Notes: generated from the letters alone by a model not told the origin. A stretch of 64,000 nucleotides of DNA from Lysinibacillus fusiformis (GCF_003049525.1 NZ_PYWL01000001.1:682001-746000), one strand, 5' to 3'; shown: positions 43,197 through 58,437, numbered from the stretch's first letter. Numbers and translations: made by a program.

Positions 43197-44510
43197 TTAG
43201 TTTGTAGGTAATTCAACAGAAATGTCTTCAGTCGTCACAACTTCTTCATCCGTAATACGTTCAATATTTGCCCCAAGAGAAGCCAATTTACCATGGAAAT
43301 CAACATATCCACGATCTAAATGGTGAAGCTTTGTAACACGTGTAATTCCTTCTGATACTAAACCTGCTAAAATCAGTGCAGCCGCAGCTCGTAAATCCGT
43401 TGCCATTACTTCAGCCCCCTGAAGCTGTACTGGCCCCTCAATAAACACAGAGCGTCCTTCTATTTTAGCACCCGCATTCATGCGACGGAACTCCTCAACA
43501 TGCATAAAACGATTTTCAAATACTGTCTCTGTAATGATACTCGTACCTTCTGCAGTCAACATTAAGGCCATCATTTGTGATTGCATATCTGTCGGGAAGC
43601 CTGGATGTGGCATTGTTTTAATATCCACAGCTTTTAATGTCTGAGGAACACGTACACGAATACCTTCATCCAATTCTATAATTTCTACGCCCATTTCGCG
43701 CATCTTCGCAATCAAAGCTGTCATATGCTCTGGAACTGCGTTTTCGATGACCACATCACCCTTAGTAATAGCTGCTGCTACCATAAATGTACCAGCCTCA
43801 ATGCGGTCGGGAATAATATGATGCTCTACTCCATATAATGTATCGACTCCTTCGATACGAATCGTATTTGTACCAGCACCAATTACACGACCACCCATAC
43901 TATTAATGAAGTTAGCAAGGTCAACGATTTCAGGCTCCTTTGCAGCATTTTCGATCACAGTTGTCCCTTCTGCTAGAGATGCTGCTGTCATAATATTTTC
44001 AGTTGCCCCAACACTTGGGAAGTCTAAATATACATTTGCTCCTTTTAAACGACCCTCTGTCTTTGCCTCTACATAGCCATGACCAAATGAAATCTTCGCC
44101 CCCATTGCTTCGAAACCTTTTAAGTGTAATTCAATTGGGCGAGAACCGATTGCACATCCTCCTGGTAACGCAACACGAGCATAGCCATTACGCGCAAGCA
44201 ATGATCCCATTACTAAAATAGATGCACGCATTTTACTAACAAACTCAAACTGTGCTTCACTAGAAAGTTCTTTTGTTGCATCTATATATACGGCATTATC
44301 TTCAGGTATATATGTAACTGCTGCGTTTAAACTTTTAAGTACTTCGTTTATTGTAAAGACGTCTGCTAAGTTAGGGACTTCTTTAATTACATTTTCTCCC
44401 TTTGAAGCAAGTAAAGCTGCTGCCAGGATTGGTAACACTGCATTTTTTGCGCCCTCTACACGTACTTTTCCCTGTAGTTTTTGGCCGCCAGTCACTATTA
44501 TTTTATCCAC
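43197..44510 (-). CDS. murAA: UDP-GlcNAc 1-carboxyvinyltransferase MurA
   Basis: 437 residues from the GTG at 44510 ([15 protein letters not shown] eight bases upstream). Family marks: [19 protein letters not shown] with the conserved lysine and asparagine, and [15 protein letters not shown] with the catalytic cysteine. It transfers enolpyruvate from PEP to UDP-GlcNAc, the first committed step of peptidoglycan synthesis; the cysteine is the fosfomycin target. Place between ywzB/atp and spoIID matches murAA of B. subtilis. A terminator follows the stop. Confidence 0.95.
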   Translation of the reverse strand: MDKIIVTGGQKLQGKVRVEGAKNAVLPILAAALLASKGENVIKEVPNLADVFTINEVLKSLNAAVTYIPEDNAVYIDATKELSSEAQFEFVSKMRASILVMGSLLARNGYARVALPGGCAIGSRPIELHLKGFEAMGAKISFGHGYVEAKTEGRLKGANVYLDFPSVGATENIMTAASLAEGTTVIENAAKEPEIVDLANFINSMGGRVIGAGTNTIRIEGVDTLYGVEHHIIPDRIEAGTFMVAAAITKGDVVIENAVPEHMTALIAKMREMGVEIIELDEGIRVRVPQTLKAVDIKTMPHPGFPTDMQSQMMALMLTAEGTSIITETVFENRFMHVEEFRRMNAGAKIEGRSVFIEGPVQLQGAEVMATDLRAAAALILAGLVSEGITRVTKLHHLDRGYVDFHGKLASLGANIERITDEEVVTTEDISVELPTN

Positions 44511-44876
44511 CCTATGTCCCTCCGAATTCAATCTATTAACCTACCGAATTTTTATTTTAATAAAGAAGTATAATGTCATAATCAGTAAACAAACAACTCT
44601 ATAGTACAACTTTTTTAACGCCCATTCAAGCGTCCAAATCACTATTTTAAGGCATTATTAGATATTTTGCTATTTATTTATTGTACGCTATCAATTTTTT
44701 TTTGTGAATGACCAATAACCAGTTCGCTTCTAATACATACCCAAAGATGTATGAACAAAAAACAACTTTTAGAAGTTTTTTTATACATAGTTCAAAGGGC
44801 CACATAAATGTTATTATAAAGTCCTTTGAAGTATGTAGTGTTAAGGTGCAAGATTTGAATTGATATTGTCGAGGCT
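44511..44876. other. Intergenic region upstream of murA
   Basis: About 365 AT-rich bases. It contains the murA promoter, not located with certainty, and a stem at about 44762-44782 (AACTTTT/AAAAGTT with a T run on both strands) that may end the ywzB transcript. No gene seen. Confidence 0.4.
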
Positions 44877-45116
44877 TTAAAATAAGTATGGAAGTTTCCC
44901 AGACCAGTTAGATATTTGTAGAAAGAAATTGGATACCGCAGAACCAATTGTAATACTCAATAAAATATAAATAAGTTGAATCTGAAATACTCTATTCTTC
45001 TTGAATAATTTTTCTGTCATAAAAGCCTGTAATGCGTAAAATGTAATAGCTATAAAAAACAAATGCGATAATATGCCTAATAAAGCTTCTTGTCCTATTG
45101 CTTCATAAAGCTCCAT
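44877..45116 (-). CDS. ywzB: DUF1146 membrane protein YwzB
   Basis: 79 residues with two membrane helices (about 13-33 and 48-68) joined by a short basic loop (FMTEKLFKKNR). Size, topology and place between the atp operon and murA match the YwzB/DUF1146 family. GGAGGGGG is six bases before the ATG. Function unknown. Confidence 0.85.
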   Translation of the reverse strand: MELYEAIGQEALLGILSHLFFIAITFYALQAFMTEKLFKKNRVFQIQLIYILLSITIGSAVSNFFLQISNWSGKLPYLF

Positions 45117-45153
45117 TTTTCCCCCTCCAACTGTCCTATAATTTAAGCACTTT

Positions 45154-45184
45154 AAAAAACGGGCAGATGCTATATCTGCCCGTT
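45154..45184 (-). terminator. Terminator of the atp operon
   Basis: On the minus strand AACGGGCAGAT pairs with ATCTGCCCGTT around a short loop, followed by TTTT. Ten bases beyond the atpC stop. Confidence 0.9.
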
Positions 45185-45193
45185 AAAAATGAA

Positions 45194-45619
<426 letters not shown>

Positions 45620-45625
45620 CTAGTA

Positions 45626-47971
<2,346 letters not shown>

Positions 47972-47994
47972 TTAATCAAGTGACTAGCTCGAAC

Positions 47995-49515
<1,521 letters not shown>

Positions 49516-49531
49516 TCACATTTCTAAATTA

Positions 49532-50068
49532 TTAACCGATTAATTCACGTTTTAGGCGCTCAAGTTTGTTCGCTACTGAGCTATCGTAAATATGATTACC
49601 GATTTGAACACGAATACCACCAAGTAGTGATGGATCAATTTCGTTTGTAATGTTTAATGATTGTTTCCCTACAAGCTTCGCAAATGTTGTAGAAATATTA
49701 GCGCTTTCTTCAGCAGAAAGTGCACGCGTAGAGAATACTGTTGCATCTGCAGTACCTTGTGCCTTTGCAGCAAGCTCAGCATATGCATTCGCAATAAGCT
49801 TCACTTCGTTTACACGTTTTTTCTCAACTAATAGTTGAACTGCGCGTAAAACCTCTGGAGTTGCACCTGCAAAGATTTCAGCTACCATTTGTTTCTTACG
49901 TCCGATAGAGAACTTTGGAGCATTTAAAAGCGTTAATAAATCCGGAGATTCTTTAACAATCTTTGTTAGCTCGTTTAAGTCTGCTCCAACTTCAGCAAGA
50001 ATATTTTTTTGTTGCGCTAATTCAAAAAGCGCTTGAGCGTAACGTTTTGCTACAGCTGAATTACTCAT
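49532..50068 (-). CDS. atpH: ATP synthase delta subunit
   Basis: 178 residues. Begins [19 protein letters not shown] and ends with the [19 protein letters not shown] segment of OSCP/delta. It links F1 to the peripheral stalk. Its ATG overlaps the atpF stop (ATGA), so the two are coupled. Confidence 0.95.
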   Translation of the reverse strand: MSNSAVAKRYAQALFELAQQKNILAEVGADLNELTKIVKESPDLLTLLNAPKFSIGRKKQMVAEIFAGATPEVLRAVQLLVEKKRVNEVKLIANAYAELAAKAQGTADATVFSTRALSAEESANISTTFAKLVGKQSLNITNEIDPSLLGGIRVQIGNHIYDSSVANKLERLKRELIG

Positions 50069-50586
50069 CGAGCTTCCCCTGCCTTCGCAATCGTCTCTTC
50101 AATTAGAGCACGGTTGTCTGCCTCAGAAATCTCTTTGCTAAGGACTTTAGATGCTGCAAGTACAGATAATGAAACGACTTCATCACGTACAGCTGCAATA
50201 GCTTTTTCTTTTTCAGACTCAATTTCACGTAAAGCCGATTCTTTCAAGCGGTTTGCTTCATTACGAGCTGCAGTAAGAATTTCATCTTTTTGTAGTTCGC
50301 CTTGCTTCTTAGCGCCTTCAACAATCGATTGTGCTTCCGTACGAGCTTCTTTAAGAAGGCTCTTTTGTTCTTCTAAAAATTGGTGCGAATCTTTACGCGC
50401 TTTTTCAGCTGCTTCGATCTCACTCGCTACTAACTCTTCACGTTGTTGCATGATGCCCATAAGTGGACCCCAAGCGACTTTCTTAAGTAAGAACATTAAT
50501 ACTAAAAAGATAACTAATGTTGCGATGATGTCTCCGCTGTTGAACTGACCAGCGCCAGCACCTAGTACAAGATTATCTAAAAACAC
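50065..50586 (-). CDS. atpF: ATP synthase b subunit
   Basis: 173 residues from a GTG, with GGGAGTG eight bases upstream. One N-terminal membrane helix (about 19-40) and a long charged coiled coil, the usual peripheral stalk. Overlaps atpH by four bases. Upstream, 173 bases with two hairpins separate it from atpE. Confidence 0.95.
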   Translation of the reverse strand: MFLDNLVLGAGAGQFNSGDIIATLVIFLVLMFLLKKVAWGPLMGIMQQREELVASEIEAAEKARKDSHQFLEEQKSLLKEARTEAQSIVEGAKKQGELQKDEILTAARNEANRLKESALREIESEKEKAIAAVRDEVVSLSVLAASKVLSKEISEADNRALIEETIAKAGEAR

Positions 50587-50655
50587 GATTGTTTCACTCC
50601 CTTCAAGAGCTTTAACTTCAACATAATTTATGGACTTAAAAAACTACCTATTTTA

Positions 50656-50732
50656 AAAAGCTATATTTACACATAGCTTTTATCTGTTCCAAAATGAAGG
50701 GCGAAGTTTCATCTGGAGAATCCTGCTTCGCC
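50656..50732 (-). repeat. Two hairpins in the atpE-atpF gap
   Basis: Minus strand order: first GGCGAAG/CTTCGCC (50732-50700), then AAAAGCTAT/ATAGCTTTT (50681-50656) followed by a short T-rich stretch. They lie right after atpE and may give partial termination or protect the 3' end, raising atpE over the later genes. The c subunit is needed at about ten copies per enzyme. Confidence 0.6.
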
Positions 50733-50759
50733 ACTAGTAAAATTCAGTGTTCAACTGAA

Positions 50760-51044
<285 letters not shown>

Positions 51045-51049
51045 TTATA

Positions 51050-51769
<720 letters not shown>

Positions 51770-51796
51770 TCACCTCTCTTTCTAATTTAAAGCACA

Positions 51797-52168
51797 TTAG
51801 CGGTTCCTTACATGTGACACAATTCTCTCGACAAAGAGAAAAACGTACGGAATCATTAGCCCTATGACCGTGCTAATTAAGTGAAAATAGTTTGGCAACG
51901 AAATGGCTATTGCGACTGCCGCAACACCTGATCCAAAGCGAAGTGCTGTACCAAGTGAGCCTATTTTCTTCCCTTCACTAATGGACCTGTCAAACTTCTC
52001 CATACGGCGAACTAGAATCCAAAAATTATACGTACCAAAGAATGCACCGACTGCGATGCCCGCAAATACAGTTTGAAAGGAAGTGAATCCCCAGCCTAAT
52101 GCGCAGAGTGCAAGCAAAAAAAATAACGCCCTCTTCTGCACAGCAAAAATGTGATGCAAATCTAGCAT
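51797..52168 (-). CDS. atpI: ATP synthase subunit I
   Basis: 123 residues, four membrane helices (about 13-30, 34-55, 72-91, 97-117). First gene of the atp operon, in the usual place. AtpI proteins help assemble the c ring and may take part in magnesium uptake. CAGGAG is about nine bases before the ATG. Confidence 0.9.
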   Translation of the reverse strand: MLDLHHIFAVQKRALFFLLALCALGWGFTSFQTVFAGIAVGAFFGTYNFWILVRRMEKFDRSISEGKKIGSLGTALRFGSGVAAVAIAISLPNYFHLISTVIGLMIPYVFLFVERIVSHVRNR

Positions 52169-52474
52169 TGGTTGTAATCTCCTGAATCAAATTTTCGAGT
52201 ATTGAAAGCGTTTGCTGACCACCATGTGAAATCAGAAAAGAGCAGTGAAAGGCACTACTCACAGCGGAATAGTAATGGGAGAGTCATTTCAATTACAGGT
52301 GTAAATACCCAAAAAATAACTTACACCCCTTACCAACTCGGTAAAAACCGAAACGCACAAAACGTTGCAAATCGACAGTTTTATTTTGAACTGTCAATTT
52401 AGTAGAAAGTTGATATAACAAGTGTTTCAACGTCCTAATTATGACTGAAACCCTTATCATTCTTACCCTTTGTA

Positions 52475-52503
52475 AGCATACAATAGGTGATATTTGAAGT
52501 CAA
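52475..52503 (-). promoter_or_regulatory. Sigma-A promoter of the atp operon
   Basis: On the minus strand TTGACT (52498-52503), exactly 17 bases, TATGCT (52475-52480). The start is expected near 52468, giving a leader of about 300 nt. Confidence 0.8.
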
Positions 52504-52539
52504 TTGGTAATAGAGAAAAACTTCACAACCTATATACTC

Positions 52540-52557
52540 TTGTCAAATTGTTGACAA
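52540..52557. promoter_or_regulatory. Inverted repeat (operator-like) upstream of the atp promoter
   Basis: TTGTCAA and TTGACAA are perfect inverted 7-mers with a 4-base spacer. The layout recalls a Rex box (TTGTGAA-N4-TTCACAA) except for one symmetric base change. It is centred about 48 bases upstream of the -35. Confidence 0.5.
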
Positions 52558-52610
52558 ATTTGTGTATGAAATTTCATAGTTTCAAATGTTCTTATTTTCT
52601 TGGCTCATAG

Positions 52611-52652
52611 AAAAAGCTAATTTACGACATAATTATGCTCATAAATTAGCTT
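52611..52652 (-). terminator. Terminator of mnaA
   Basis: On the minus strand AAGCTAATTTA pairs with TAAATTAGCTT around an 18-base loop, followed by TTT. Confidence 0.75.
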
Positions 52653-52703
52653 ACCCAATTCAACAGGTACATTAGACTTATTTTTCAATTTAATTATAGT
52701 ACA

Positions 52704-53822
52704 TTAATTAGTTTTTTGTAAAAAACCTAGCAACGCTTCTACAATTCGTTTAGATGCATGTCCATCACCATATGGATTTGATGCTTGTGCCATCGCCTCA
52801 TAAGCCTTTTTATCTGTTAACAATTCTTTAGCTAAGGCGTAAATTGTATCTTCTTCAGTTCCTGCTAGCTTTAGTGTTCCAGCTGCAATTCCTTCAGGGC
52901 GCTCTGTTGTGTCTCTAAGGACAAGAACTGGCTTCCCTAATGATGGTGCCTCTTCTTGGACGCCACCTGAGTCCGTTAAAATCATGTAAGAGCTCGCCGC
53001 GAAGTTATGGAAGTCAAATACTTCAAGAGGCTCTATTAAATGTACTCGTTCATTGTCACCTAAAATTTCATTCGCGATTTCTCTTACAGCAGGATTCATA
53101 TGGACCGGATATACCACTTGAACATCATCATGCTCAGCTAAAATTCTAGTGATTGCTTTGAACATGTGACGCATTGGTTCACCAAGATTTTCGCGACGAT
53201 GTGCCGTTAATAAAATCATGCGATCTTCGCCAATTTTGTCTAATACAGGATGCGTGTAATGTTCGCTAACAGTTGTAGCTAATGCGTCAATAGCCGTATT
53301 ACCTGTTACAAATATTGTATCAGCGTTTTTATTTTCATCTAAAAGATTCTTTTTAGATACTTCTGTTGGTGCGAAATGTAAATCAGCCATTACACCTGTT
53401 AACTGGCGATTCATTTCCTCCGGGTATGGTGAATACTTATTCCAAGTTCGCAGTCCTGCTTCAACATGCCCAATTGCGATTTGGTTATAAAACGCCGCCA
53501 AGCTTGCAATGAAAGTCGTTGCTGTATCACCGTGTACCAAAACGATATCCGGCTGTGCTTCCTTCATTACTTTATCTAAACCTTGCAATGCGTTTGTCGT
53601 CACATCAATTAATGTTTGACGATCTTTCATTATATTTAAATCATAGTTCGGTGTTATTTCAAATGTCTCTAGTACTTGATCTAGCATTTGGCGATGTTGT
53701 GCTGTTACTGTTACAATAGATTCTATTTGATCAGGATACTTTTGTAACTCCAAAACAAGAGGAGCCATTTTAATTGCTTCTGGTCTTGTACCAAAAATTG
53801 TCATTACTTTCCATTTTTTCAT
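52704..53822 (-). CDS. mnaA: UDP-GlcNAc 2-epimerase (non-hydrolysing) MnaA/WecB
   Basis: 372 residues from the ATG at 53822 (MKKWKVMTIFGTRPEAIKMAP); the ribosome site AAAGGA is somewhat distant, so an earlier GTG or TTG is possible. Signature stretches: GTRPEAIKMAPL, HVEAGLRTW, YPEEMNRQL, LTDSGGVQEEAP and RDTTERPEG. It interconverts UDP-GlcNAc and UDP-ManNAc in the cytoplasm. That supplies the donor for TagA-type ManNAc transfer at 23284-24024 and so the wall polysaccharide that carries the S-layer. It lies between upp and the atp operon, as in B. subtilis. Confidence 0.93.
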   Translation of the reverse strand: MKKWKVMTIFGTRPEAIKMAPLVLELQKYPDQIESIVTVTAQHRQMLDQVLETFEITPNYDLNIMKDRQTLIDVTTNALQGLDKVMKEAQPDIVLVHGDTATTFIASLAAFYNQIAIGHVEAGLRTWNKYSPYPEEMNRQLTGVMADLHFAPTEVSKKNLLDENKNADTIFVTGNTAIDALATTVSEHYTHPVLDKIGEDRMILLTAHRRENLGEPMRHMFKAITRILAEHDDVQVVYPVHMNPAVREIANEILGDNERVHLIEPLEVFDFHNFAASSYMILTDSGGVQEEAPSLGKPVLVLRDTTERPEGIAAGTLKLAGTEEDTIYALAKELLTDKKAYEAMAQASNPYGDGHASKRIVEALLGFLQKTN

Positions 53823-53916
53823 CAAAACGATCTGCACCGTCCTTTTTGTTATTGTATGAAAAGGACACCACACCAGTTGAAGTCCAACATGAGGAGTACT
53901 TACCTAGACATACTAT

Positions 53917-53947
53917 GAAACGCCCTTCAAATTTGAAGGACGCTTTC
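53917..53947 (-). terminator. Terminator of upp
   Basis: On the minus strand GCGTCCTTCAAA pairs with TTTGAAGGGCGT, extended by GAAA and TTTC. Confidence 0.8.
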
Positions 53948-53991
53948 ACAAATTATTAGTTTCCTAAATGAGGAAATTCATAACAACATTT

Positions 53992-54621
53992 TTATTTTGT
54001 GCCGAATAGGCGGTCTCCCGCATCACCTAGACCAGGTACAATATAGCCATGATCGTTTAGCTTTTCATCCAAAGCAGCAATGTAAATATCTACATCTGAA
54101 TGTTCTTCTTGAATAGCTTTGACACCCTCTGGTGCAGCGATTAAGCACATGAATTTAATGTTTTTAGCTCCACGTTTTTTCAATGAGTTGATAGCTTCCA
54201 CTGCTGAACCACCAGTTGCTAACATTGGATCTACAATAATGAAATCACGTTCTTCCACATCTGCTGGAAGCTTTGCGTAATATTCAACTGGTTTTAATGT
54301 TTCAGGGTCGCGATAAAGACCAATATGGCCAACTTTTGCTGCTGGGATAAGCTTTAGTACGCCATCTACCATACCAATTCCTGCACGAAGAATCGGTACA
54401 ATCGCTAGCTTTTTACCAGAAAGTACTTTTGTTTTAGCAATCGTTACAGGTGTTTCAATTTCAATTTCTTCCACCGGCATATCACGTGTAATTTCAAATG
54501 CCATAAGTGTTGCTACTTCGTCTACTAGCTCACGAAATTCTTTTGTACCTGTATTCTTGTCGCGAATATAAGTTAATTTGTGTTGGATTAGTGGATGATC
54601 AAATACATAGACTTTGCTCAA
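53992..54621 (-). CDS. upp: Uracil phosphoribosyltransferase
   Basis: 209 residues from a TTG at 54621, seven bases after GGAGAG. The PRPP-binding motif is [17 protein letters not shown] and the uracil-site segments [10 protein letters not shown] and [15 protein letters not shown] are intact. It salvages uracil to UMP. A sigma-A promoter directly upstream (54666-54694) overlaps the terminator of the phosphodiesterase gene. Confidence 0.96.
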   Translation of the reverse strand: MSKVYVFDHPLIQHKLTYIRDKNTGTKEFRELVDEVATLMAFEITRDMPVEEIEIETPVTIAKTKVLSGKKLAIVPILRAGIGMVDGVLKLIPAAKVGHIGLYRDPETLKPVEYYAKLPADVEERDFIIVDPMLATGGSAVEAINSLKKRGAKNIKFMCLIAAPEGVKAIQEEHSDVDIYIAALDEKLNDHGYIVPGLGDAGDRLFGTK

Positions 54622-54665
54622 AGGGATTCTCTCCTAACCGTTCGGATTTCATTTTTATCTCAACT

Positions 54666-54694
54666 AGTATAACAGAAAAAAGGAGCCGCCTCAA
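54666..54694 (-). promoter_or_regulatory. Promoter of upp
   Basis: On the minus strand TTGAGG (54689-54694), 17 bases, TATACT (54666-54671). The -35 is part of the preceding terminator hairpin. Confidence 0.6.
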
Positions 54695-54720
54695 AAATAA
54701 ATTTAAGGCAACTCCTTTTA
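54676..54720 (-). terminator. Terminator of the phosphodiesterase gene
   Basis: On the minus strand AAAAGGAGTTGCCT pairs with AGGCGGCTCCTTTT, with a T run after it. Confidence 0.75.
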
Positions 54721-54745
54721 TTATATTTTCTTTTGACCAAGTGAG

Positions 54746-56902
54746 TTATTGATCAAGAATTAAATCTAACTCTTCTATTGCCATTGGTTTAAAATAGAAA
54801 AATCCTTGTCCAACTGTACAACCTAACGCACGGAGTATTTCAACCTGTTCTTCTGTTTCAATTCCCTCTGCCACAGAAATCATTCCTAAGTTTAACGCCA
54901 ATTGTATAATCGAGCGTACAATAGCAAGCGTTGCAGGATCCTCTAACGCATTAATAAAGCTTCGATCAATCTTTAATTCAGTGAATGGTAATTGTTGCAG
55001 ATAGCTCAATGAAGAAAATCCTGTCCCGAAATCATCCACGGATGTTTTGAAACCATAGCCTTTTAATTCTTGAATAATTTTATAGGCAGATTGGAAATCT
55101 ACTAAACCTATATTTTCTGTTACTTCTAATATAATATTACTTGGATCTATACCATACTGCCGAACGAGCTTTAGCGTATCTTGAACAAAATGCGTATAGT
55201 AAAAATGATCAGGTGAAATATTGACTGCTATTTTCACTAATTTCTTTCCTAACTTTTGCCGTTCTGCCAGCCATGAAAGCACAGTTTCTAAAACTAAAAC
55301 GTCAATTTCTCTAACCTTTCCTGCACTTTCCGCTACTGGAATAAAGATTGCTGGTGACACAAAGCCTAGCTTTGGGGATATCCAGCGTGCAAGAGCCTCT
55401 ATACTTTGAATCTCTCCATTCCGTAAATCTACTTTTGGCTGTAAATGAACTGTAATTTCTTTATTTTTGATTGCCTGTGACAAATGATTTAAAACAGTCA
55501 TTTGCTGTACAAGAACGTCATTTTTTTCTGTCGTAAAAATTTCAGTATGTGTACCTGGTTTATCGGTAGCAAAGGAGAGCGCATTATCAGCAAACCGAAT
55601 TGCATCATTAATCTTTATGTCATCATTAAAAGAAGCAATGCCTGTTTTTAACGTGATGTAGATTTGTTTTCCTCCTATTATAAATGGCTGCCGAATTGTC
55701 TCTTTTATACGCCATTCATAATTATTTAAATTTTCATCGAAAGTCATGGTGGATAAAATTAGACTAGAGCTAGTAAATCTAGCAATATATTCGCGATCCG
55801 CTGGTTTGTCTTGCTCTAGTCGTTTGGCGAGCTGCCTTAATAATTCATCGCCAAATTCTCGCCCATACAATTCAACCACTTGATGAAATTCGCTTGGCTT
55901 TACAATTTTGATATAACCATTTTGTCCACGTTCAACCTCTTTTTCGAGGAAATTCACAAAGCTATGACGATTAGGTAGACCTGTTGTAATGTCAGTATAG
56001 GCTAAATCCCATATTTTTCTTTGTGTTCTTGCGTACGTAAACGCTAAGGCAACAAGTGCACCAATTTTACGAAACATACTTTTAAAATATGAGGAGTCAT
56101 TTTGTGCTTGCTCATAATATATTGAAAAGAGCCCTATGACTTGCCGCTGTTGATTGCGTATAGGTATAAATAATCCATACGGTTTGTGAGATGAGGCAGC
56201 AAACTGTTTATGTTCATCTGGGATATATACCTCATCCAAGTTTTCAATGAAAATAGAGGTTTCTGATTGCATAACCTTCGTAAAAAAATCATTATTTTCA
56301 CAGCATCTCGGTACATCTTTTTTTCGACAATTATCTGTAAAAGCCTGTAATAGATTGCTCTCTGTTTTGATGAGAACCATACTTGAAGTATTCGGCATAA
56401 AAAACTCATCAAGTCCATGACAAATAATATGCATCTTTTGCTCAAAAGAGCTATCTCTCTCTATCGCCTTATACATATCATTTTCTAAACGCATTAAGAA
56501 ATCTTCTGTATGATAATACGTAACATCCTTTATAAGGACCAACACATATTGCGTAATATTTGTATCATTCCGAAATGGTAGTGCTTGTATTTCTGCCCAA
56601 AATAGGGGTTTATTGATACCTTTATGATGTAGCTTCGCTTGCACCATGATACCGTTATGTATTTTTTCTTTGATCATTTTAATGGTTGTCATTTTTTCAT
56701 CTGATAGCCATGCAAAATAATTAGTTTTTAGGATTTGTGACCTCGAAGCATTTGTAAGGTTACAAAAAGATTCATTACACTCTACTATAATATGATGATT
56801 TGTTGCATCAAAAATTACATAGCTTTCCTTAGAATTATCCCCTAATTTAAGAATACTATTTAATAAAACATCATTATCTACATCTAACGATTTAGTGACC
56901 AT
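54746..56902 (-). CDS. PAS-GAF-GGDEF(degenerate)-EAL cyclic-di-GMP phosphodiesterase
   Basis: 718 residues, no membrane segment. PAS domain (about 20-135), GAF domain (about 155-285), GGDEF domain (about 300-445), EAL domain (about 465-715). The cyclase signature is lost: where RxGGDEF is expected it reads RFTSSSLIL, so it should not make c-di-GMP. The EAL domain keeps its metal and catalytic residues: IEALARW, VNISPDHF, LEVTENIG, SVDDFGTGFSS, LKIDRSF and AEGIETEEQ, so it should degrade c-di-GMP under control of its sensor domains. GGAGGGG precedes the ATG. It interrupts the usual upp-glyA neighbourhood of Bacillus as a single-gene unit with its own terminator. Confidence 0.92.
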   Translation of the reverse strand: MVTKSLDVDNDVLLNSILKLGDNSKESYVIFDATNHHIIVECNESFCNLTNASRSQILKTNYFAWLSDEKMTTIKMIKEKIHNGIMVQAKLHHKGINKPLFWAEIQALPFRNDTNITQYVLVLIKDVTYYHTEDFLMRLENDMYKAIERDSSFEQKMHIICHGLDEFFMPNTSSMVLIKTESNLLQAFTDNCRKKDVPRCCENNDFFTKVMQSETSIFIENLDEVYIPDEHKQFAASSHKPYGLFIPIRNQQRQVIGLFSIYYEQAQNDSSYFKSMFRKIGALVALAFTYARTQRKIWDLAYTDITTGLPNRHSFVNFLEKEVERGQNGYIKIVKPSEFHQVVELYGREFGDELLRQLAKRLEQDKPADREYIARFTSSSLILSTMTFDENLNNYEWRIKETIRQPFIIGGKQIYITLKTGIASFNDDIKINDAIRFADNALSFATDKPGTHTEIFTTEKNDVLVQQMTVLNHLSQAIKNKEITVHLQPKVDLRNGEIQSIEALARWISPKLGFVSPAIFIPVAESAGKVREIDVLVLETVLSWLAERQKLGKKLVKIAVNISPDHFYYTHFVQDTLKLVRQYGIDPSNIILEVTENIGLVDFQSAYKIIQELKGYGFKTSVDDFGTGFSSLSYLQQLPFTELKIDRSFINALEDPATLAIVRSIIQLALNLGMISVAEGIETEEQVEILRALGCTVGQGFFYFKPMAIEELDLILDQ

Positions 56903-57120
56903 CCAACCCCTCCGTCTCTATCACTTCATCCCATTTCCATTGTACATAATATTTAATTAAATTTTCACTTTTATTAAAAAAAACTTCTTTTCTTGGACAC
57001 AATCTGTCCTCAGCCTACTATAATATATCGCTCTCTACTGATTATATGTAAATTTATTCAAAATAAAGAGGATTATTCTACTTAATTAAAAAAATATGTA
57101 TTTTATTGTTTTGAAATAAA
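56903..57120. other. Intergenic region upstream of the phosphodiesterase gene
   Basis: About 220 AT-rich bases; no gene or convincing promoter seen. Confidence 0.4.
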
Positions 57121-57160
57121 AAACTGTGTTTAAAGTGAAATTTTCACTCTAAACACAGTC
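57121..57160 (-). terminator. Terminator of glyA
   Basis: ACTGTGTTTAAAGTGAAA pairs with TTTCACTCTAAACACAGT with almost no loop; it lies 8 bases beyond the glyA stop. The tail is weakly T-rich. Confidence 0.7.
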
Positions 57161-57167
57161 TATACAA

Positions 57168-58409
57168 TTAAGCGTATAATGGATGTTTATCTGTTAATGC
57201 TTTGACGCGATCTTTTGCGTCCGCTTGAACCGCTTCATCTTCAGGGTTTTTAAGAACAGCTGCAATAATTGCACCCACTTCTTTCATATCTTCCTCTTTA
57301 AAGCCACGAGATGTAACGGCTGGTGTACCGATACGAATACCTGAAGTAACAAATGGAGACTCCGTATCGTAAGGGATTGTATTTTTGTTAGTTGTAATGC
57401 CCACTTCGTCTAATGCATGCTCTGCTACTTTACCTGTTAGACCAAGAGATTTAACGTTTAATAGTAATAAGTGGTTATCTGTACCACCAGATACAATTTC
57501 AACGCCCTCTTCAATAAGTACTTCAGCTAAAGCTTTTGCATTTAATTTTATTTGTTTTGCATAGTCTTTAAATTCTGGTTGTAACACTTCGCCAAATGCA
57601 ACAGCTTTAGCAGCAATGACATGCATTAATGGTCCACCCTGAATTCCTGGGAATACAGATTTGTTTAATTTTTGCTCCCATTCTTTTGAAGCAAGAATTA
57701 ATCCACCACGTGGTCCACGTAATGTTTTATGTGTAGTTGATGTAACAAAGTCTGCATACGGCACTGGAGATTGATGCTCGCCAACAGCTACAAGACCAGC
57801 AATATGTGCCATATCCACCATGAAGTATGCACCTACTTCATCTGCGATTTCACGGAATTTAGAGAAGTCGATTTCACGTGGGTATGCAGAAGCACCCGCA
57901 ACAATAAGTTTTGGCTTATGCTCTAATGCTTTTTGACGCACATCTTCATAATCGATAACTTGTGTGTCTTTTGTTACACCATATTCCACAAAATTATAAA
58001 GAATACCCGAGAAATTTACAGGAGATCCATGCGTTAAGTGACCTCCATGTGAAAGGTTCATACCAAGAACCGTGTCACCTGGTTCTAAAATTGTGTGGTA
58101 TACAGCCATATTCGCTTGCGCACCAGAGTGTGGTTGCACGTTTGCGTATTCTGCTCCGAATATTTCTTTCACACGATCACGTGCAATATCTTCAACTACG
58201 TCTACATGTTCACAGCCACCATAGTAGCGTTTACCTGGATAACCTTCTGCGTATTTATTTGTCAGTACAGAACCTTGAGCTTCCATAACTGCTTCTGAAA
58301 CAAAGTTTTCAGATGCAATCAATTCGATATTTGCTTGTTGACGTTTTTTTTCTGCAAGAATTCCTTCTAATACTGCTTTGTCTTGTACTGCTAATTTTTC
58401 ATATGCCAT
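57168..58409 (-). CDS. glyA: Serine hydroxymethyltransferase
   Basis: 413 residues. PLP lysine in [14 protein letters not shown], the substrate stretch [15 protein letters not shown], and [15 protein letters not shown] are as expected. It converts serine and tetrahydrofolate to glycine and methylene-tetrahydrofolate. AGGAGG lies before the ATG, 28 bases after ywlG. Same order rpiB-ywlG-glyA as in B. subtilis, so a shared transcript is likely. Confidence 0.97.
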   Translation of the reverse strand: MAYEKLAVQDKAVLEGILAEKKRQQANIELIASENFVSEAVMEAQGSVLTNKYAEGYPGKRYYGGCEHVDVVEDIARDRVKEIFGAEYANVQPHSGAQANMAVYHTILEPGDTVLGMNLSHGGHLTHGSPVNFSGILYNFVEYGVTKDTQVIDYEDVRQKALEHKPKLIVAGASAYPREIDFSKFREIADEVGAYFMVDMAHIAGLVAVGEHQSPVPYADFVTSTTHKTLRGPRGGLILASKEWEQKLNKSVFPGIQGGPLMHVIAAKAVAFGEVLQPEFKDYAKQIKLNAKALAEVLIEEGVEIVSGGTDNHLLLLNVKSLGLTGKVAEHALDEVGITTNKNTIPYDTESPFVTSGIRIGTPAVTSRGFKEEDMKEVGAIIAAVLKNPEDEAVQADAKDRVKALTDKHPLYA

Positions 58410-58437
58410 GTTAGAAAAAGCCTCCTAGTATCCTCTA

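Larger units (their letters stand above)
52169..52703. other. atp operon leader and promoter, and mnaA terminator
   Basis: About 535 bases without a gene. Minus strand: promoter at 52475-52503, inverted repeat at 52540-52557, and a leader of about 300 nt to atpI with small inverted repeats (GTTTCA/TGAAAC at about 52424-52449; GTTGGTAAGG and nearby CGGTTTTTACCG). The mnaA terminator is at 52611-52652. Confidence 0.6.

Noticed and set aside
52202..52402. Plus-strand 66-codon frame in the atp leader
   Set aside because: It lies antisense in a well-defined leader downstream of the atp promoter and has no ribosome site or motif.
52540..52557. A CRISPR-like or attachment-site reading of the TTGTCAA dyad
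   Set aside because: Only one copy exists, with no spacers, integrase gene or direct-repeat partner; an operator is the simpler reading.
58410..58437. Riboswitch or T-box upstream of glyA
   Set aside because: Only 28 bases separate glyA from ywlG, too little for such an element, and none is seen before rpiB.
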